A stretch of DNA of 35,630 bases from Candidatus Anaerobiospirillum merdipullorum (GTDB lineage: Bacteria; Pseudomonadota; Gammaproteobacteria; Enterobacterales; Succinivibrionaceae), in contig JAHLFG010000086.1 in the NCBI GenBank assembly GCA_018883895.1, positions 1 to 35,630 on the forward strand, read 5' to 3'. Under the pieces are notes generated by a model that saw only the letters and a list, made by a program, of their open reading frames with translations, had not been told where the DNA came from and searched no databases. A program made the position numbers and the translations under genes. Below are positions 8,067-17,684 of this stretch, piece after piece; position 1 is the first letter of the stretch, and every line of letters begins with the position of its first letter.

Positions 8067-9440
8067 TTAACCAAAGATGGAGACATAGCCTGCAATTAAT
8101 AAAATGGCAATCACCACCGGCATCACAAAGCGATAGTACCAGAAGAACCACTGCGGAATATGCGGGCCCTTACCGGTATTAGCCTCGGCCAAATAGGCCT
8201 TAAAGCCCATACCGGTCTTAGCGGTAATAAAGAGCACAAAGACCAAGGAGCCAATCGGCAACACATTATTGGAAATAATGAAGTCTTGGAAGTCCAAAAT
8301 GGTCGAATTGCCGCCTAAAGGATGAATGTCGGACAGATAGTTAAAGCCAAACAAGCACGGCAGCGAGAGCAACATAATAATGATGAGGTTAATGATCACG
8401 GCCTTGAAGCGTGAGGAGGAGAAGAGATCCATCCACACCGCGATAATGCTCTCAAACACCGCAATTAAGGTCGAGACGGCAGCAAAGATCATGAACATAA
8501 AGAAGATACCGCCCCAGAAGCTACCGCCGCCCATATTGGCAAAGACGGTGTTTAAGGTAATAAAGAGCAGGCTCGGGCCGGCATCGGGTTGCACGCCATA
8601 GCTAAAGCAGGCCGGGAAAATCACGATACCGGACAGTAATGCCACCGAGGTATCCAGGCCGCAAATAAAGGTCGCTTCCTTGGCTAGGGTATGTTGCTTA
8701 TCCATATAGGTACCAAAGATCTCAATGGAGCCTTGGCCTACTGATAAGGTAAAGAAGGCCTGACCCATGGCTGCCCATAACACTTCCAGCAGACCATGCT
8801 CTTCAAGCTTGGACCAATCGGGCTTTAAGTAATATTCCATACCTTCGGCAAAACCTGGCAAGGTAACAGAGCGGGCGGACATAAAGATAAGGAGCACAAA
8901 GAGCAAGATCATCATCGGCTTGGTAATGCGCTCCACACCGCGCACCACGCCTAAGGCCACCACGGCAAAGGAGGCTACCACCACCGTGGTCATGCAGACA
9001 AACATGGTCAGCGGATGGGACAGTAAAGAGGCAAATTCGGCCGCCGCCGCTTCATGCGTGGTGACGTCGCTAAAGCCGCCGGAGAAGGACTTGATGCAAT
9101 AGTAAAAGAGCCAGCCGGTGATAAGGGCATAGAAGGACATCAAGATATAAGGACCGACAATCTGCCAAATCTTATTTAAATGCCACTTGGACTTAGGCTG
9201 CTCTAAGATTTCATAGGCACGCGCTAAAGAGCGGCGGGAGGCACGCCCGATGGCAAGCTCAATGGTTAAAAGCGGCATGCCGACGCCCAAGAGGAAGGCC
9301 AAATAGATGATAACGAAAATGGCACCACCATACATACCGGTGATGTACGGGAAACGCCACACATTGCCCAGGCCAATGGCACAGCCGGCGGCGATTAAGA
9401 GAAAACCTAAACGGGTTTTAAACTGTTCACGTTCGGACAT
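8067..9440 (-). CDS. Sodium-dependent NSS/SNF transporter, paralogue 1
   Basis: A 457-residue inner-membrane symporter of the LeuT-fold neurotransmitter:sodium symporter family, importing an amino acid or similar solute with Na+. The broken helix 1 shows GCAIGLGNVWRFPYITG, helix 3 carries the conserved Tyr (SFYALITGW), and the broken helix 6 reads GQAFFTLSVGQGS. The Thr of FFTLS aligns with LeuT Thr254, a Na+ ligand. The position of LeuT Phe259, in the substrate pocket, is Gln here, unlike in either neighbour. Start supported by AGGA 8 bases upstream; 10 bp separate it from paralogue 2, so the two are probably co-transcribed. Substrate unknown. Confidence 0.93.
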   Translation of the reverse strand: MSEREQFKTRLGFLLIAAGCAIGLGNVWRFPYITGMYGGAIFVIIYLAFLLGVGMPLLTIELAIGRASRRSLARAYEILEQPKSKWHLNKIWQIVGPYILMSFYALITGWLFYYCIKSFSGGFSDVTTHEAAAAEFASLLSHPLTMFVCMTTVVVASFAVVALGVVRGVERITKPMMILLFVLLIFMSARSVTLPGFAEGMEYYLKPDWSKLEEHGLLEVLWAAMGQAFFTLSVGQGSIEIFGTYMDKQHTLAKEATFICGLDTSVALLSGIVIFPACFSYGVQPDAGPSLLFITLNTVFANMGGGSFWGGIFFMFMIFAAVSTLIAVFESIIAVWMDLFSSSRFKAVIINLIIIMLLSLPCLFGFNYLSDIHPLGGNSTILDFQDFIISNNVLPIGSLVFVLFITAKTGMGFKAYLAEANTGKGPHIPQWFFWYYRFVMPVVIAILLIAGYVSIFG

Positions 9441-9450
9441 AATTTATTTC

Positions 9451-10818
9451 CTAGCCGAAAATTCCGATATAGCCCTGAATAAAGAGCAGGAAAATAACGA
9501 TAGGCAGTACCAAGCGGTAATACCAGACGATGGCACGCGGCATTTTCACACCGATGCCGGTATTGACTTCTTTTAAGTAGTTATCAAAGCCCCAGCCGCG
9601 CTTTAACACGACAAAGAGAATATAGCACATCGCTCCAAAAGGCAGGATGTTGTTGGATAACACGAAGTCGTAAGTATCGAGGATGGTCCGCTCCCCGCCC
9701 ATCGGATGGACGTCAGAGAGGAGATTGTAGCCGAGCATGCACGGCAAGCCCAATAAGATAATCACGACGCAGTTAATCACTACCGCCCGAATACGGCTGA
9801 TGTTAAAGATCTCCATCGAGATGGCAATGATGTTTTCAAAGACCGCAATTAAGGTGGTAATAGCGGCAAAGAGCATGAAGATAAAGAAGATGCCGCCCCA
9901 GACTGCGCCATATTCCATATGCGAGAACACCGACACCAAGGTCACGAAGATAAGACCCGGACCTTGACCGGGCTCCACGGCATAGCTAAAGCAGGCGGGG
10001 AAAATCACCACGCCGGCCAAGAGCGCCACGCAGGTATCCAAAATGGTGATGAACACTGCCTCTGAACCAATGGTGCGGTCTTTTTTCATGTAGGAACCAA
10101 AGATCTGAATGGAGCCTACGCCTAAGCTTAAGGTAAAGAAAGCCTGTCCCATGGCCGCGGAAATGGCATTGAGCACGCCCTCACGCTGCATATTCTCAAA
10201 ATTAGGCATTAAGTAATAGCTCATGCCCTCTTTAAAGCCCGGCAAGGTAAAAGAGCGCAACGCCAGGAAAATAAGCAGACAAAACAGTAAAAGCATCATC
10301 GGCTTATTGATACGCTCTACGCCGCGGCGCAGGCCAAAGGCACAGACGGCAAAGGAGCCGATAATGAGCACCACCGTGCAGATAAATTGCTCCAGGGGCT
10401 TGGACAGTAAATCATTAAAGTAACCGCCGGCGGTTGCCTGATCGATATTTTGTCCAAATTGGCCCGTTATCATCATGATGGCGTAATAGAACATCCAGCC
10501 GGTGACCAAGCTGTAAAAGGCCATCAGAATATAGTTACCAGAAATCATCCAGTACTTGTTATAGGCCCACTTACTGCCAGGCTTTAGCACCTCAAAGGAG
10601 CGGCCAAGGCTGCGCCGCGAGGCACGACCGACAGCAATTTCCATGGTTAAAATGGGTAAGCCAAATAAGAGCAGGAAGGCAATATAGATAAGCACGAAGA
10701 TAGCGCCACCATATTGTCCGGTGATATAAGGAAAGCGCCATACGTTGCCAAGGCCAATCGCGCAGCCTGCCGAGATGAGTAAGAACCCCATACGGCTTTT
10801 AAATTCTTCACGCGCCAT
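9451..10818 (-). CDS. Sodium-dependent NSS/SNF transporter, paralogue 2
   Basis: 455 residues, LeuT fold, clearly homologous to both neighbours: GCAIGLGNVWRFPYITG in helix 1, AFYSLVTGW in helix 3 and GQAFFTLSLGVGS in helix 6. The LeuT Phe259 position is Val. The open frame extends 22 codons upstream to 10884, but that extension (GSASGLRRSYFCFY...) has no counterpart in the paralogues. The ATG at 10816-10818 has AGGGA at the right distance and gives the MAREEFKSRMGF start that matches MSEREQFKTRLGF and MPTREHFSTRLGF. A promoter candidate lies just upstream. Probably an amino-acid importer; substrate cannot be told. Confidence 0.93.
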   Translation of the reverse strand: MAREEFKSRMGFLLISAGCAIGLGNVWRFPYITGQYGGAIFVLIYIAFLLLFGLPILTMEIAVGRASRRSLGRSFEVLKPGSKWAYNKYWMISGNYILMAFYSLVTGWMFYYAIMMITGQFGQNIDQATAGGYFNDLLSKPLEQFICTVVLIIGSFAVCAFGLRRGVERINKPMMLLLFCLLIFLALRSFTLPGFKEGMSYYLMPNFENMQREGVLNAISAAMGQAFFTLSLGVGSIQIFGSYMKKDRTIGSEAVFITILDTCVALLAGVVIFPACFSYAVEPGQGPGLIFVTLVSVFSHMEYGAVWGGIFFIFMLFAAITTLIAVFENIIAISMEIFNISRIRAVVINCVVIILLGLPCMLGYNLLSDVHPMGGERTILDTYDFVLSNNILPFGAMCYILFVVLKRGWGFDNYLKEVNTGIGVKMPRAIVWYYRLVLPIVIFLLFIQGYIGIFG

Positions 10819-10904
10819 GAGTAATGGTCCCTGTGTCAAATAAAAACAAAAATAGCTCCGTCTCAACCCTGATGCGGAGCCCAAACAAGAGAAAGTGGCT
10901 TAAT

Positions 10905-10933
10905 CTTACACTATGCACCACATTGGATAACAA
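10905..10933 (-). promoter_or_regulatory. Candidate promoter for NSS paralogues 2 and 1
   Basis: On the minus strand TTGTTA (10928-10933) and TGTAAG (10905-10910) are 17 bp apart, about 85 bases before the paralogue 2 start. The match is moderate (four of six at each box). Confidence 0.4.
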
Positions 10934-10967
10934 TCACCGCACCAAATAAGTGCAGTGAAGTGAAGTT

Positions 10968-12344
10968 TTATTTAAAGAAGACGCTGTAATAGCTATTGCC
11001 AATTAAGAATAAGATCACCACCGGCAGCACATAACGATAGTAGCTAATGCCCCAGTTCGGTAACTTAATGCCCTTACCGCGATTGGCCTCTTCAATAAAC
11101 TTATTAAAGCCCCAGCCGCCACGCCAGGTGATGAAGGCCAAATAGCAGAAAGCGCCCAACGGCAGAATATTGTTGGAGATGATGAAGTCTTCTAAATCCA
11201 GGAAGGTGGAGTTGCCGCCTAAAGGATGCACATCGCTTAAATAGTTAAAGCCAAATAAGCACGGCATGCCGATGACCAAGATCACCACAAAGTTAATCAT
11301 TACCGCACGACGACGGGAAGTGGTGAAGTATTCCATGGTAATGGCAATGATGTTTTCAAACACTGCAATTAAAGTCGACAGGGCAGCAAAGAGCATGAAC
11401 ATAAAGAACAGGCCGCCCCACATCGCGCCATTTTGCATATTAGAGAACACTGACACCAAGGTCACAAAGATAAGGCCTGGACCTTGCCCCGGCTCCACGC
11501 CATAGCTAAAGCAAGCAGGGAAAATGATCATGCCCGAGAGCAGTGCCACCATGGTATTGAGGATCATGATGGAGAAGGACTCGGAAATAAGGGTATGGTC
11601 AGAGTTCATATAGGTGGCAAAGATCTGCATCGCGCCGATACCGATGGACAGCGAGAAGAAAGCCTGCGCCATGGCAGCTGAAATAACCTCCAATAAACCG
11701 TACTTGGTGAGGTTATCTAAATTAGGCGCCAAATAATAGGCCATGCCCTCTTTAAAGCCCGGCAACGTAAAGGAGCGCAGCGCCATGAAGATTAACAGGA
11801 GGAATAAGATAATCATCATCGGCTTGGTAATACGCTCCACGCCCTTGCGCAGTCCTAAAGCACAAATACCAAAGGACACTGCCGTCACTGCAATCATATT
11901 GACCAGCATGTCAGAGGGCGAGCTTAACATCGCATTAAACTCAGCTCCAGCCACTTCGGCACTGGTGTTGACACCAAACTCGCCGGTAAAGCCCTTAATG
12001 CAGTAAAAGAGCATCCAGCCGGTCACAACACTGTAGAAGGAGAGCAACACATAGTTACCCAAGATCATCCAGTACTTATTGAAATGCCAACGGCTTCCCT
12101 TACGCTCTAGGCTCTCAAAGGAATTGGCCAGGGAGCAACGCGAGGCACGACCCACGGAAAACTCCATGGCAAGCAACGGCACGCCAAAAAATACTAAGAA
12201 GAATAAATAAATCAGCACGAAGATAGCGCCGCCGTACTGCCCGGTAATAAAGGGGAAACGCCACACATTACCAAGGCCGATGGCACAGCCTGCTGAAATC
12301 AGCAAAAAGCCCAAGCGGGTGGAAAAATGTTCACGGGTTGGCAT
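10968..12344 (-). CDS. Sodium-dependent NSS/SNF transporter, paralogue 3
   Basis: 458 residues, LeuT fold: GCAIGLGNVWRFPFITG in helix 1, SFYSVVTGW in helix 3 and AQAFFSLSIGIGA in helix 6. Here the Na+ ligand Thr of the FFTLS motif is Ser, and the LeuT Phe259 position is Ile, so both the sodium site and substrate pocket differ from paralogues 1 and 2. Start set by AGGA 7 bases before the ATG. It lies right after the pnp terminator with only about 25 bases between hairpin and start, so it is either read through from pnp or uses a promoter embedded in that short gap. About 150 bp separate it from paralogue 2. Confidence 0.93.
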   Translation of the reverse strand: MPTREHFSTRLGFLLISAGCAIGLGNVWRFPFITGQYGGAIFVLIYLFFLVFFGVPLLAMEFSVGRASRCSLANSFESLERKGSRWHFNKYWMILGNYVLLSFYSVVTGWMLFYCIKGFTGEFGVNTSAEVAGAEFNAMLSSPSDMLVNMIAVTAVSFGICALGLRKGVERITKPMMIILFLLLIFMALRSFTLPGFKEGMAYYLAPNLDNLTKYGLLEVISAAMAQAFFSLSIGIGAMQIFATYMNSDHTLISESFSIMILNTMVALLSGMIIFPACFSYGVEPGQGPGLIFVTLVSVFSNMQNGAMWGGLFFMFMLFAALSTLIAVFENIIAITMEYFTTSRRRAVMINFVVILVIGMPCLFGFNYLSDVHPLGGNSTFLDLEDFIISNNILPLGAFCYLAFITWRGGWGFNKFIEEANRGKGIKLPNWGISYYRYVLPVVILFLIGNSYYSVFFK

Positions 12345-12370
12345 AGCTTATTCCTAAAGCATAACAAACG

Positions 12371-12399
12371 AAAAAGCCCTCACACTAAGGAGAGGGCTT
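12371..12399 (-). terminator. Terminator of the rpsO-pnp operon
   Basis: On the minus strand AAGCCCTC-TCCTTAGTGT-GAGGGCTT is followed by TTTC. It lies 16 bases after the pnp stop. Confidence 0.85.
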
Positions 12400-12414
12400 C
12401 TAACAATTTATAAA

Positions 12415-14592
12415 TTAAAAGTTTTCTTCAACCGGTGCCTCAGCATACGGTTGCTCGGCTTGTTGTTGAGCAGCGGCCTTTTCCTTTTGCATCTGCTCAT
12501 CAGTGATGGCCTTAATCGACAGACGGACACGGCCGCTATTGTCGATATCGAGCACCCGCACGCGCACATTGTCGCCTACGCGTAAGTAATCGGACACATT
12601 GTCCACACGCTCATCGGCAATCTGCGAAATATGCACTAAGCCATCGCGGCCGGGCAGGATGTTCACAAAGGCACCAAAGTCGGTGATGCGTACCACCTTG
12701 CCTTCATAATCCTTACCCACTTCCACTTCAACTAAGAGATCAGAAATGAGCTTAATGGCCTGATCAGCTGAGGCCTTAGAGCCGGCGGCAATGCGTACGG
12801 TACCATCATCGGCAATATCGATGGAGGAATTGGTGGCCGCCTGAATGGCGCGCACATTAAAGCCACCCTTACCGATAACGTCCTTAACCTTTTCCGGCGG
12901 CACTTGCATGGTGACAATGCGCGGGGCATACGGCGAGAGCTGAGAGCGCGGTGCCGGCAGAGCCTTACCCATCACCGACAGTAAGTGCATACGGGCAGCA
13001 TGGGCATCAGTTAAGGCCTGCTGCATGATCTCACGGGTAATGCCGTCAGTCTTGATATCCATCTGCAAAGCTGTCACGCCTTCGGCGGTACCGGCGACCT
13101 TAAAGTCCATATCACCTAAGTGATCTTCATCGCCCATGATGTCGGTCAAAATAGCTACGCGATCGCCTTCTTTGACCAGGCCCATCGCAATACCGGCCAC
13201 GGCAGCCTTGCACGGTACACCAGCATCAAAGAGTGCCAGCGAGCCACCGCACACGGAGGCCATCGAGGACGAACCATTGGACTCGGTAATCTCGGAGACC
13301 ACACGAATGGAATACGGGAAGTGCTCTAAATCCGGCAACACGGCGCGCAGAGCACGCTTGGCCAGACGGCCATGGCCGATTTCACGGCGCTTAGGCGAGC
13401 CAATTAAGCCGGTCTCACCGACGCAGTACGGCGGGAAGTTATAGTGCAGAATGAAGCGATCGGTACGGGTGCCGGTCATGTCCTCAAAGGTCTGGGCATC
13501 GCGCTCGGAGCCTAAGGTACAAGTAGCAATGGACTGTGTCTCACCACGGGTAAATAAAGCCGAGCCGTGAGTACGCGGCAACACGCCGGCGGCAACGGTA
13601 ATCGGGCGAATCATGCGTAAGGTACGGCCATCAATACGCGGCTCACCGGATAAAATACGCTCTCTGACAATATCACGCTCAAGCTCAAAGAAGATCTTGG
13701 CCACATCCTGGCTCTTTTCCGCCCACTCTTCTTTTTGCGCACAAATCTTCTCAATCGCGGCCGCTTCAATTTCAGCAAGCTTATTCTGCCGCTCTAACTT
13801 ATCGACAATGTGGAAGGCATCACCAATGGCGGCGGCAGTTTCATTCTTCACAGCAGCGACCAGCTCAGCATCTTCTGCAGGCTTCTGCCAATCCCATACC
13901 GGGCGATTGACCTGCTCTTTGAAGGCCTTGATTTCTTCAATTACGCTTTGCTGCTGCTCATAACCAAACATCACGGCACCGAGCATCACGTCCTCAGGTA
14001 AAATCTTGGCTTCAGACTCTACCATCACCACGGCCTTATCCGTACCGGCTACCACTAAGTCTAAGTCTGACTTATCAGTCTCCGAAGTCAGCGGATTTAA
14101 TACATACTGTCCATTGATATAGCCAACCCGCGCAGCACCTAACGGGCCGTTCCACGGCAGACCCGAGGTTGCTAAGGCCGCGGAAGCACCAATGATGGAG
14201 ATAATGTCAGTCGGGATCTCCGGATTGGCGGACATCACGGTGACCACCACCTGCACTTCATTGACGAAGCCATCGGGGAATAAGGGGCGTAACGGACGGT
14301 CAATTAAACGGGAAATTAAGGTTTCACCTTCGCTTGCGCGACCTTCACGGCGGAAGAAGGACACCGGAATACGACCGGCAGCATATGCGCGTTCCTGATA
14401 GTTAACGGTCAGCGGGAAAAAGTCGCGCCCTTCAGTCTGCTCACGGCGATTGCACACCACCGTAGCGAGCACCGTGGTATCGTCCATGGAGGCCATTACG
14501 GCTGAATCAGCCTGACGGCCAATGGCACCGGTTTCCAAAGTAATAGTGTGACGGCCGTATTTGAAGGTGCGGGTAATAGGCTGTAAATTCAT
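12415..14592 (-). CDS. pnp: Polyribonucleotide nucleotidyltransferase (PNPase)
   Basis: A phosphorolytic 3'-to-5' exoribonuclease, normally a trimer and a partner of RNase E in the degradosome. The 725-residue protein shows two RNase PH-type domains ([19 protein letters not shown] in the first; [11 protein letters not shown] and [16 protein letters not shown] in the second), then a KH domain with GKGG ([12 protein letters not shown]), then an S1 domain ([20 protein letters not shown]). The C-terminus is a short Gln/Ala/Glu-rich tail. It follows rpsO with a strong hairpin between them, as in E. coli, where pnp controls its own mRNA in this interval. Confidence 0.98.
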   Translation of the reverse strand: MNLQPITRTFKYGRHTITLETGAIGRQADSAVMASMDDTTVLATVVCNRREQTEGRDFFPLTVNYQERAYAAGRIPVSFFRREGRASEGETLISRLIDRPLRPLFPDGFVNEVQVVVTVMSANPEIPTDIISIIGASAALATSGLPWNGPLGAARVGYINGQYVLNPLTSETDKSDLDLVVAGTDKAVVMVESEAKILPEDVMLGAVMFGYEQQQSVIEEIKAFKEQVNRPVWDWQKPAEDAELVAAVKNETAAAIGDAFHIVDKLERQNKLAEIEAAAIEKICAQKEEWAEKSQDVAKIFFELERDIVRERILSGEPRIDGRTLRMIRPITVAAGVLPRTHGSALFTRGETQSIATCTLGSERDAQTFEDMTGTRTDRFILHYNFPPYCVGETGLIGSPKRREIGHGRLAKRALRAVLPDLEHFPYSIRVVSEITESNGSSSMASVCGGSLALFDAGVPCKAAVAGIAMGLVKEGDRVAILTDIMGDEDHLGDMDFKVAGTAEGVTALQMDIKTDGITREIMQQALTDAHAARMHLLSVMGKALPAPRSQLSPYAPRIVTMQVPPEKVKDVIGKGGFNVRAIQAATNSSIDIADDGTVRIAAGSKASADQAIKLISDLLVEVEVGKDYEGKVVRITDFGAFVNILPGRDGLVHISQIADERVDNVSDYLRVGDNVRVRVLDIDNSGRVRLSIKAITDEQMQKEKAAAQQQAEQPYAEAPVEENF

Positions 14593-14670
14593 TAAAACAT
14601 CTCCAAAAACTCTTGATTCTGCTCTTGTTTTTCTATTCCATCATCCGTATTGCAGAATCTAATATAATTT

Positions 14671-14690
14671 GGGCGGCCTTTCAGCCGCCC
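14671..14690 (-). terminator. GC-rich hairpin between rpsO and pnp
   Basis: On the minus strand GGGCGGC-TGAAAG-GCCGCCC is followed by AAATTATATT. It begins 13 bases after the rpsO stop. In E. coli a terminator/attenuator and an RNase III processing hairpin lie in the same interval. The T tract is imperfect, so read-through into pnp is expected. Confidence 0.65.
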
Positions 14691-14703
14691 GCGCCATTTA
14701 ATC

Positions 14704-14973
14704 TTAGCGACGAAGCTTGAGCTTCTCCACAATTGCTAAATAGCGATTTAAGTCAGATGACTTTAAGTAATCCAGAAGCTTACGGCGCTGAGCTACCATA
14801 CGTAACAGACCGCGGCGGCTGTGATGATCTTTCTTGTGAGCCTGGAAATGCGGCTGCAGGTCAGCAATTCTGAAGGTCAGAAGCGCAATCTGCACCTCAG
14901 GAGAGCCAGTATCTCTCTCACCACGGCCATACTCAGCAACAATCTTAGCTTTCTGTTCAGCACTTAATGCCAT
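14704..14973 (-). CDS. rpsO: 30S ribosomal protein S15
   Basis: An 89-residue primary 16S rRNA binding protein of the small subunit. The whole sequence is typical: [51 protein letters not shown], ending LKLRR. An in-frame upstream start at 15018 would add 15 residues not found in S15. AAAGGAG stands 9 bases before the ATG at 14971-14973, which also gives the usual family length. It heads the rpsO-pnp operon. Confidence 0.98.
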   Translation of the reverse strand: MALSAEQKAKIVAEYGRGERDTGSPEVQIALLTFRIADLQPHFQAHKKDHHSRRGLLRMVAQRRKLLDYLKSSDLNRYLAIVEKLKLRR

Positions 14974-15042
14974 TTTTTTATGCTCCTTTGTGACAAAAAT
15001 ATGCCCTGCTCCGATCACAAATTCAGACAGGGTAACGCGCGG

Positions 15043-15051
15043 ATTTTAGCA
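15043..15051 (-). promoter_or_regulatory. Candidate extended -10 promoter of rpsO
   Basis: TGCTAAAAT on the minus strand (TG at 15051-15050, TAAAAT at 15048-15043) is an extended -10 box about 70 bases before the S15 start. No good -35 is seen at 17 bp. Confidence 0.35.
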
Positions 15052-15432
15052 TGTTTATGCCCTCAATCCTAGCGCTAGCATCTTAAGAGATGCAAATAAT
15101 TGCAAAATGTGAGCTACGGCAAAGAGCTTAAAACTTAAAGCCAAGTTTACCTATATTTAAAGTAAAGTTAACCGCCTGCTCGCTCTCCATCTTTAAGTAA
15201 CACTGACCAGCTTGCCCCACCTTTGTCAAGCGAGGATCCTCTTTGCCCGCCGCTGCCTCCTAAAAATTTTCCCGGTAAAGCGCTTATAGCGACGCTTTTT
15301 TGCGTACAATGACATGCTCCCACAAAGAAAGATTGCAATTGATGTGCTCACGCGTAAATTTAAGGCGCGTGATGATCCCCACGCCGCATATATCGAAGGC
15401 GTTAGGTGTTTTTACTTAAGGAATACATAGCC
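15052..15432. other. Divergent intergenic region between rpsO and smpB
   Basis: About 380 bases with no convincing gene. It must hold the upstream part of the rpsO promoter and the smpB promoter. For smpB a TACAAT at 15305-15310 is a possible -10, with no clear -35. No riboswitch or long dyad was seen. Confidence 0.5.
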
Positions 15433-15918
15433 ATGGCTGGCAAGAATAAATCGAAAAAGAAACTTGGCGATAATTTAATCGCCGTCAACCGTCGTGCCCT
15501 GCACGATTACTTTATTGAAGAGCGCTTTGAGGCCGGCCTGTCCTTACAGGGCTGGGAGGTCAAATCGTTGCGCGCCGGTAAGGCCAATATCTCAGATGCC
15601 TATGTCACCGCCAAAAACGGAGAAATGGTGCTCTTTGGCGCCACCATTACCCCGCTTAAGAACTCGTGTGCCTTTGTTGTCTGCGATCCGCAACGCACGC
15701 GCACCCTGCTACTTAACAAGCGCGAGATTGGCAAGTTAATTGGCCATCAACAACGCTCAGGCTATACCATCATCCCGCTTAAACTGTATTGGAAGGGCTC
15801 GTGGGCCAAGCTTGAAATCGCCATTGCCCGCGGTAAGCAAGATCATGACAAGCGTGATGCGATTAAAGACCGCGAGTGGCAACGCGCCAAAGAACGCATT
15901 ATGAAAAAGTCGTTCTAA
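15433..15918 (+). CDS. smpB: SsrA-binding protein (trans-translation)
   Basis: Binds tmRNA and delivers it to stalled ribosomes. 161 residues, the normal family length. Recognisable segments: [29 protein letters not shown] split over residues 19-47, KANISDAYV, the [21 protein letters not shown] region, and a basic C-terminal tail ([19 protein letters not shown]) that enters the decoding site. An in-frame upstream ATG at 15406 would add nine residues. The ATG at 15433 has AAGGA 10 bases upstream and gives the usual [10 protein letters not shown] start. Its partner RNA gene ssrA lies 2.6 kb downstream on the same strand. Confidence 0.97.
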   Translation: MAGKNKSKKKLGDNLIAVNRRALHDYFIEERFEAGLSLQGWEVKSLRAGKANISDAYVTAKNGEMVLFGATITPLKNSCAFVVCDPQRTRTLLLNKREIGKLIGHQQRSGYTIIPLKLYWKGSWAKLEIAIARGKQDHDKRDAIKDREWQRAKERIMKKSF

Positions 15919-15929
15919 TTAAAGCCGAT

Positions 15930-15966
15930 AAAAAGCCATGCGCCCGCCTTAGGACGCATGCTTTTT
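15930..15966 (+). terminator. Terminator of smpB
   Basis: AAAAAGC-C-ATGCG and CGCATGCTTTTT form a stem with a single bulged C and end in a T run, starting 12 bases after the smpB stop. The A run on the other side means it could also work on the minus strand. Confidence 0.8.
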
Positions 15967-16087
15967 GAGACTCAAGTCCCGCCAGCTCCACAAACATCCT
16001 TTTTACCCCCAACTCTTATTCCCTTCTTTTTGAACTCATTACTATTTTTTAAATCAAAAAAATTGCCATGTTTTTACGCCTTGAGTT

Positions 16088-16114
16088 TGCGTCAAATGAT
16101 ACACATTTGACGCA
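16088..16114. promoter_or_regulatory. 27-bp perfect dyad, probable operator
   Basis: TGCGTCAAATG (16088-16098) and CATTTGACGCA (16104-16114) are exact 11-bp inverted repeats around ATACA. No T run follows, so a protein-binding operator is more likely than a terminator. It lies about 50 bases upstream of a TATACT box (near 16166) on the plus strand. The regulator is unknown. Confidence 0.5.
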
Positions 16115-16274
16115 CTTTGATATCGTTACTATGCAACTACAGTAAACTAAAAGTTAAACTCTTTTATACTTTTTGCCGATGACACGGTTCACTGTAAAAA
16201 AGTAAGCTGCATCTAAAGCTGTGACTACCTTTGGTGACCGCCTCATCTTAAATAACGTAAATCGAGGTGAGCAC

Positions 16275-16358
16275 ATGAGCCTTACATACATTAGTGCCGC
16301 CTCTCTCCATCCGCGTGAACGCGATTACACTGTGGAATGTGATTTACTTTTTAAGTAA
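16275..16358 (+). CDS. Possible 27-residue peptide
   Basis: ATG to TAA encodes MSLTYISAASLHPRERDYTV plus ECDLLFK. GAGGTGAG lies seven bases upstream, a better ribosome binding site than that of the neighbouring RelA/SpoT gene. I do not recognise the peptide. It could be a real small protein, a leader, or the first codons of a gene cut short by decay. Between the smpB terminator and the RelA/SpoT gene this is the only candidate gene; the rest of 15967-16480 is AT-rich, and an inverted repeat CGTCAGTTGT / ACAACTGACG (16406-16415 / 16432-16441) may end the RelA/SpoT transcript. Confidence 0.3.
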   Translation: MSLTYISAASLHPRERDYTVECDLLFK

Positions 16359-16480
16359 ATTAAGTATAAAACTGTCAATAATGATATATAGATAAGCCCA
16401 GTTTCCGTCAGTTGTGCCCAGTGCAGCATGAACAACTGACGCCAGCGATATGTAAAAGTACCGCTGACGCCTAATAGCAC

Positions 16481-17551
16481 TTACCCCTCTATGAATTTCC
16501 TCAACTCTTTTATGAAAATCTGCGTATCCAAGAAAAAGTTTGGGTAGGCCTTTTTGATGTTTTTCGCGCCTTTGACATTGATGAGCAGGGCAAGTGAACC
16601 GTCGTGTCTCTGTTCGGCCTCTGCTTCCAAAGCTGCGTACAGATTTTCAGCCATGTCAACCATCTTAGAGATGAAAGGCATCACACGAATTTGGCGTTTA
16701 CCCAAAGCATCAGGTGCGGTTAGCGACAGGACGTAGTAAAGATCTTCGTGTTTACTGTTGGGCATTTGCGCACACACATGGACGCCGCCAGCAGCACCAT
16801 CAAGCTTGGCGAAAATCTGCAACTTGCTAGTGATGTCTTTAAGCCGGTTGCGCAGTTCTTCCTTGGACAGGGTAGCGTACTCTTCTAAAACTGGTGTGCC
16901 TTCCTTTAAGGAAAAGGCCGCACTAGCTAGCTTAAAGAAAGTTTTGAAATCATCCCCCCCTTCGCCGCTTTTAAAGTTTTCCCGCTCAATGATGCCTAAA
17001 ATCTCGACTGCGGTAGCCCAGCAGTGTTGCAGAGCAGTGCGGATTTGCAGCTCAAACAGCAAACCGTTAAGTTCAGCATGCTTTTTCCCTTGGTATCTAA
17101 AGACCTGATGAATGCTACGGTAGCCGTCTTTTTTAGGCGTTTGGATGTAATCGTGAAAGCCGTTAGTCGGCAGAAAAGCAGCTGTACTACCTGCTTGGCA
17201 GAGCAAGCCCTTGACCTTATACACATCGACAATGTTTTTTGCGATGATACGCAGTCCGCCAATGTCCTGCATACGGGCGACTTGCATGGTCTCAAAGCGC
17301 TGCAGCTTACTCACAATTGACGGCATGCGCTTTAGGCGCTGCGCAATTAGCAGGTCTTTCACCTCCGGCAGGCGGTGCAACTTTGTCTTAATGGAGGTCT
17401 GCAGCATGCTCAAAGGCAGAGAGTGCAAGTTACGCCAATCTTTGAGTACCTCAAAGACTTCTGGACCGGCTTTACCTTGTCTAATGGCATCACCAGCGCT
17501 TTTTAGCTGAGCCTTAGTTGGCTTTTTAATTTGATCGACTTTTGCGTCCAT
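16481..17551 (-). CDS. Stand-alone RelA/SpoT-domain protein (alarmone-synthetase-like)
   Basis: A 356-residue protein with a single RelA/SpoT nucleotidyltransferase-type domain and no HD hydrolase, TGS or ACT domain. Visible motifs: W39-R-N-L-H-S-L-P-L, a conserved element of a stand-alone RelA/SpoT branch; QRLKRMPSIVSK (71-82, the basic nucleotide-binding segment); MQDIGGLR (94-101, Asp96); GYRSIH (143-148); and ELQIRT...QHCWA (167-179), with the Glu and Arg of the synthetase core. The key residues look intact, so activity is likely: (p)ppGpp/(p)ppApp synthesis, or pyrophosphate transfer to tRNA as in toxSAS toxins. The ribosome binding site is poor (AAAGGA is 17 bases away). It sits alone between smpB and ssrA, and no intact antitoxin gene is visible nearby. 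Confidence 0.8.
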   Translation of the reverse strand: MDAKVDQIKKPTKAQLKSAGDAIRQGKAGPEVFEVLKDWRNLHSLPLSMLQTSIKTKLHRLPEVKDLLIAQRLKRMPSIVSKLQRFETMQVARMQDIGGLRIIAKNIVDVYKVKGLLCQAGSTAAFLPTNGFHDYIQTPKKDGYRSIHQVFRYQGKKHAELNGLLFELQIRTALQHCWATAVEILGIIERENFKSGEGGDDFKTFFKLASAAFSLKEGTPVLEEYATLSKEELRNRLKDITSKLQIFAKLDGAAGGVHVCAQMPNSKHEDLYYVLSLTAPDALGKRQIRVMPFISKMVDMAENLYAALEAEAEQRHDGSLALLINVKGAKNIKKAYPNFFLDTQIFIKELRKFIEG

Positions 17552-17684
17552 AGTGCACCCATTTGCATCCTTTTATCAAAAGTTTAAAGCAAGATTGAAC
17601 CGTTGGCGAGGGGTGGGCTAATCAAGTCTTCATAGTCAGCCGCCAGTACTCGCTGTAGTTCTAACTGTAGCCTTTAGCCTCAGC

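Noticed and set aside
10819..10884. Upstream extension of NSS paralogue 2
   Set aside because: Not shared with the paralogues; the internal ATG has the better ribosome binding site.
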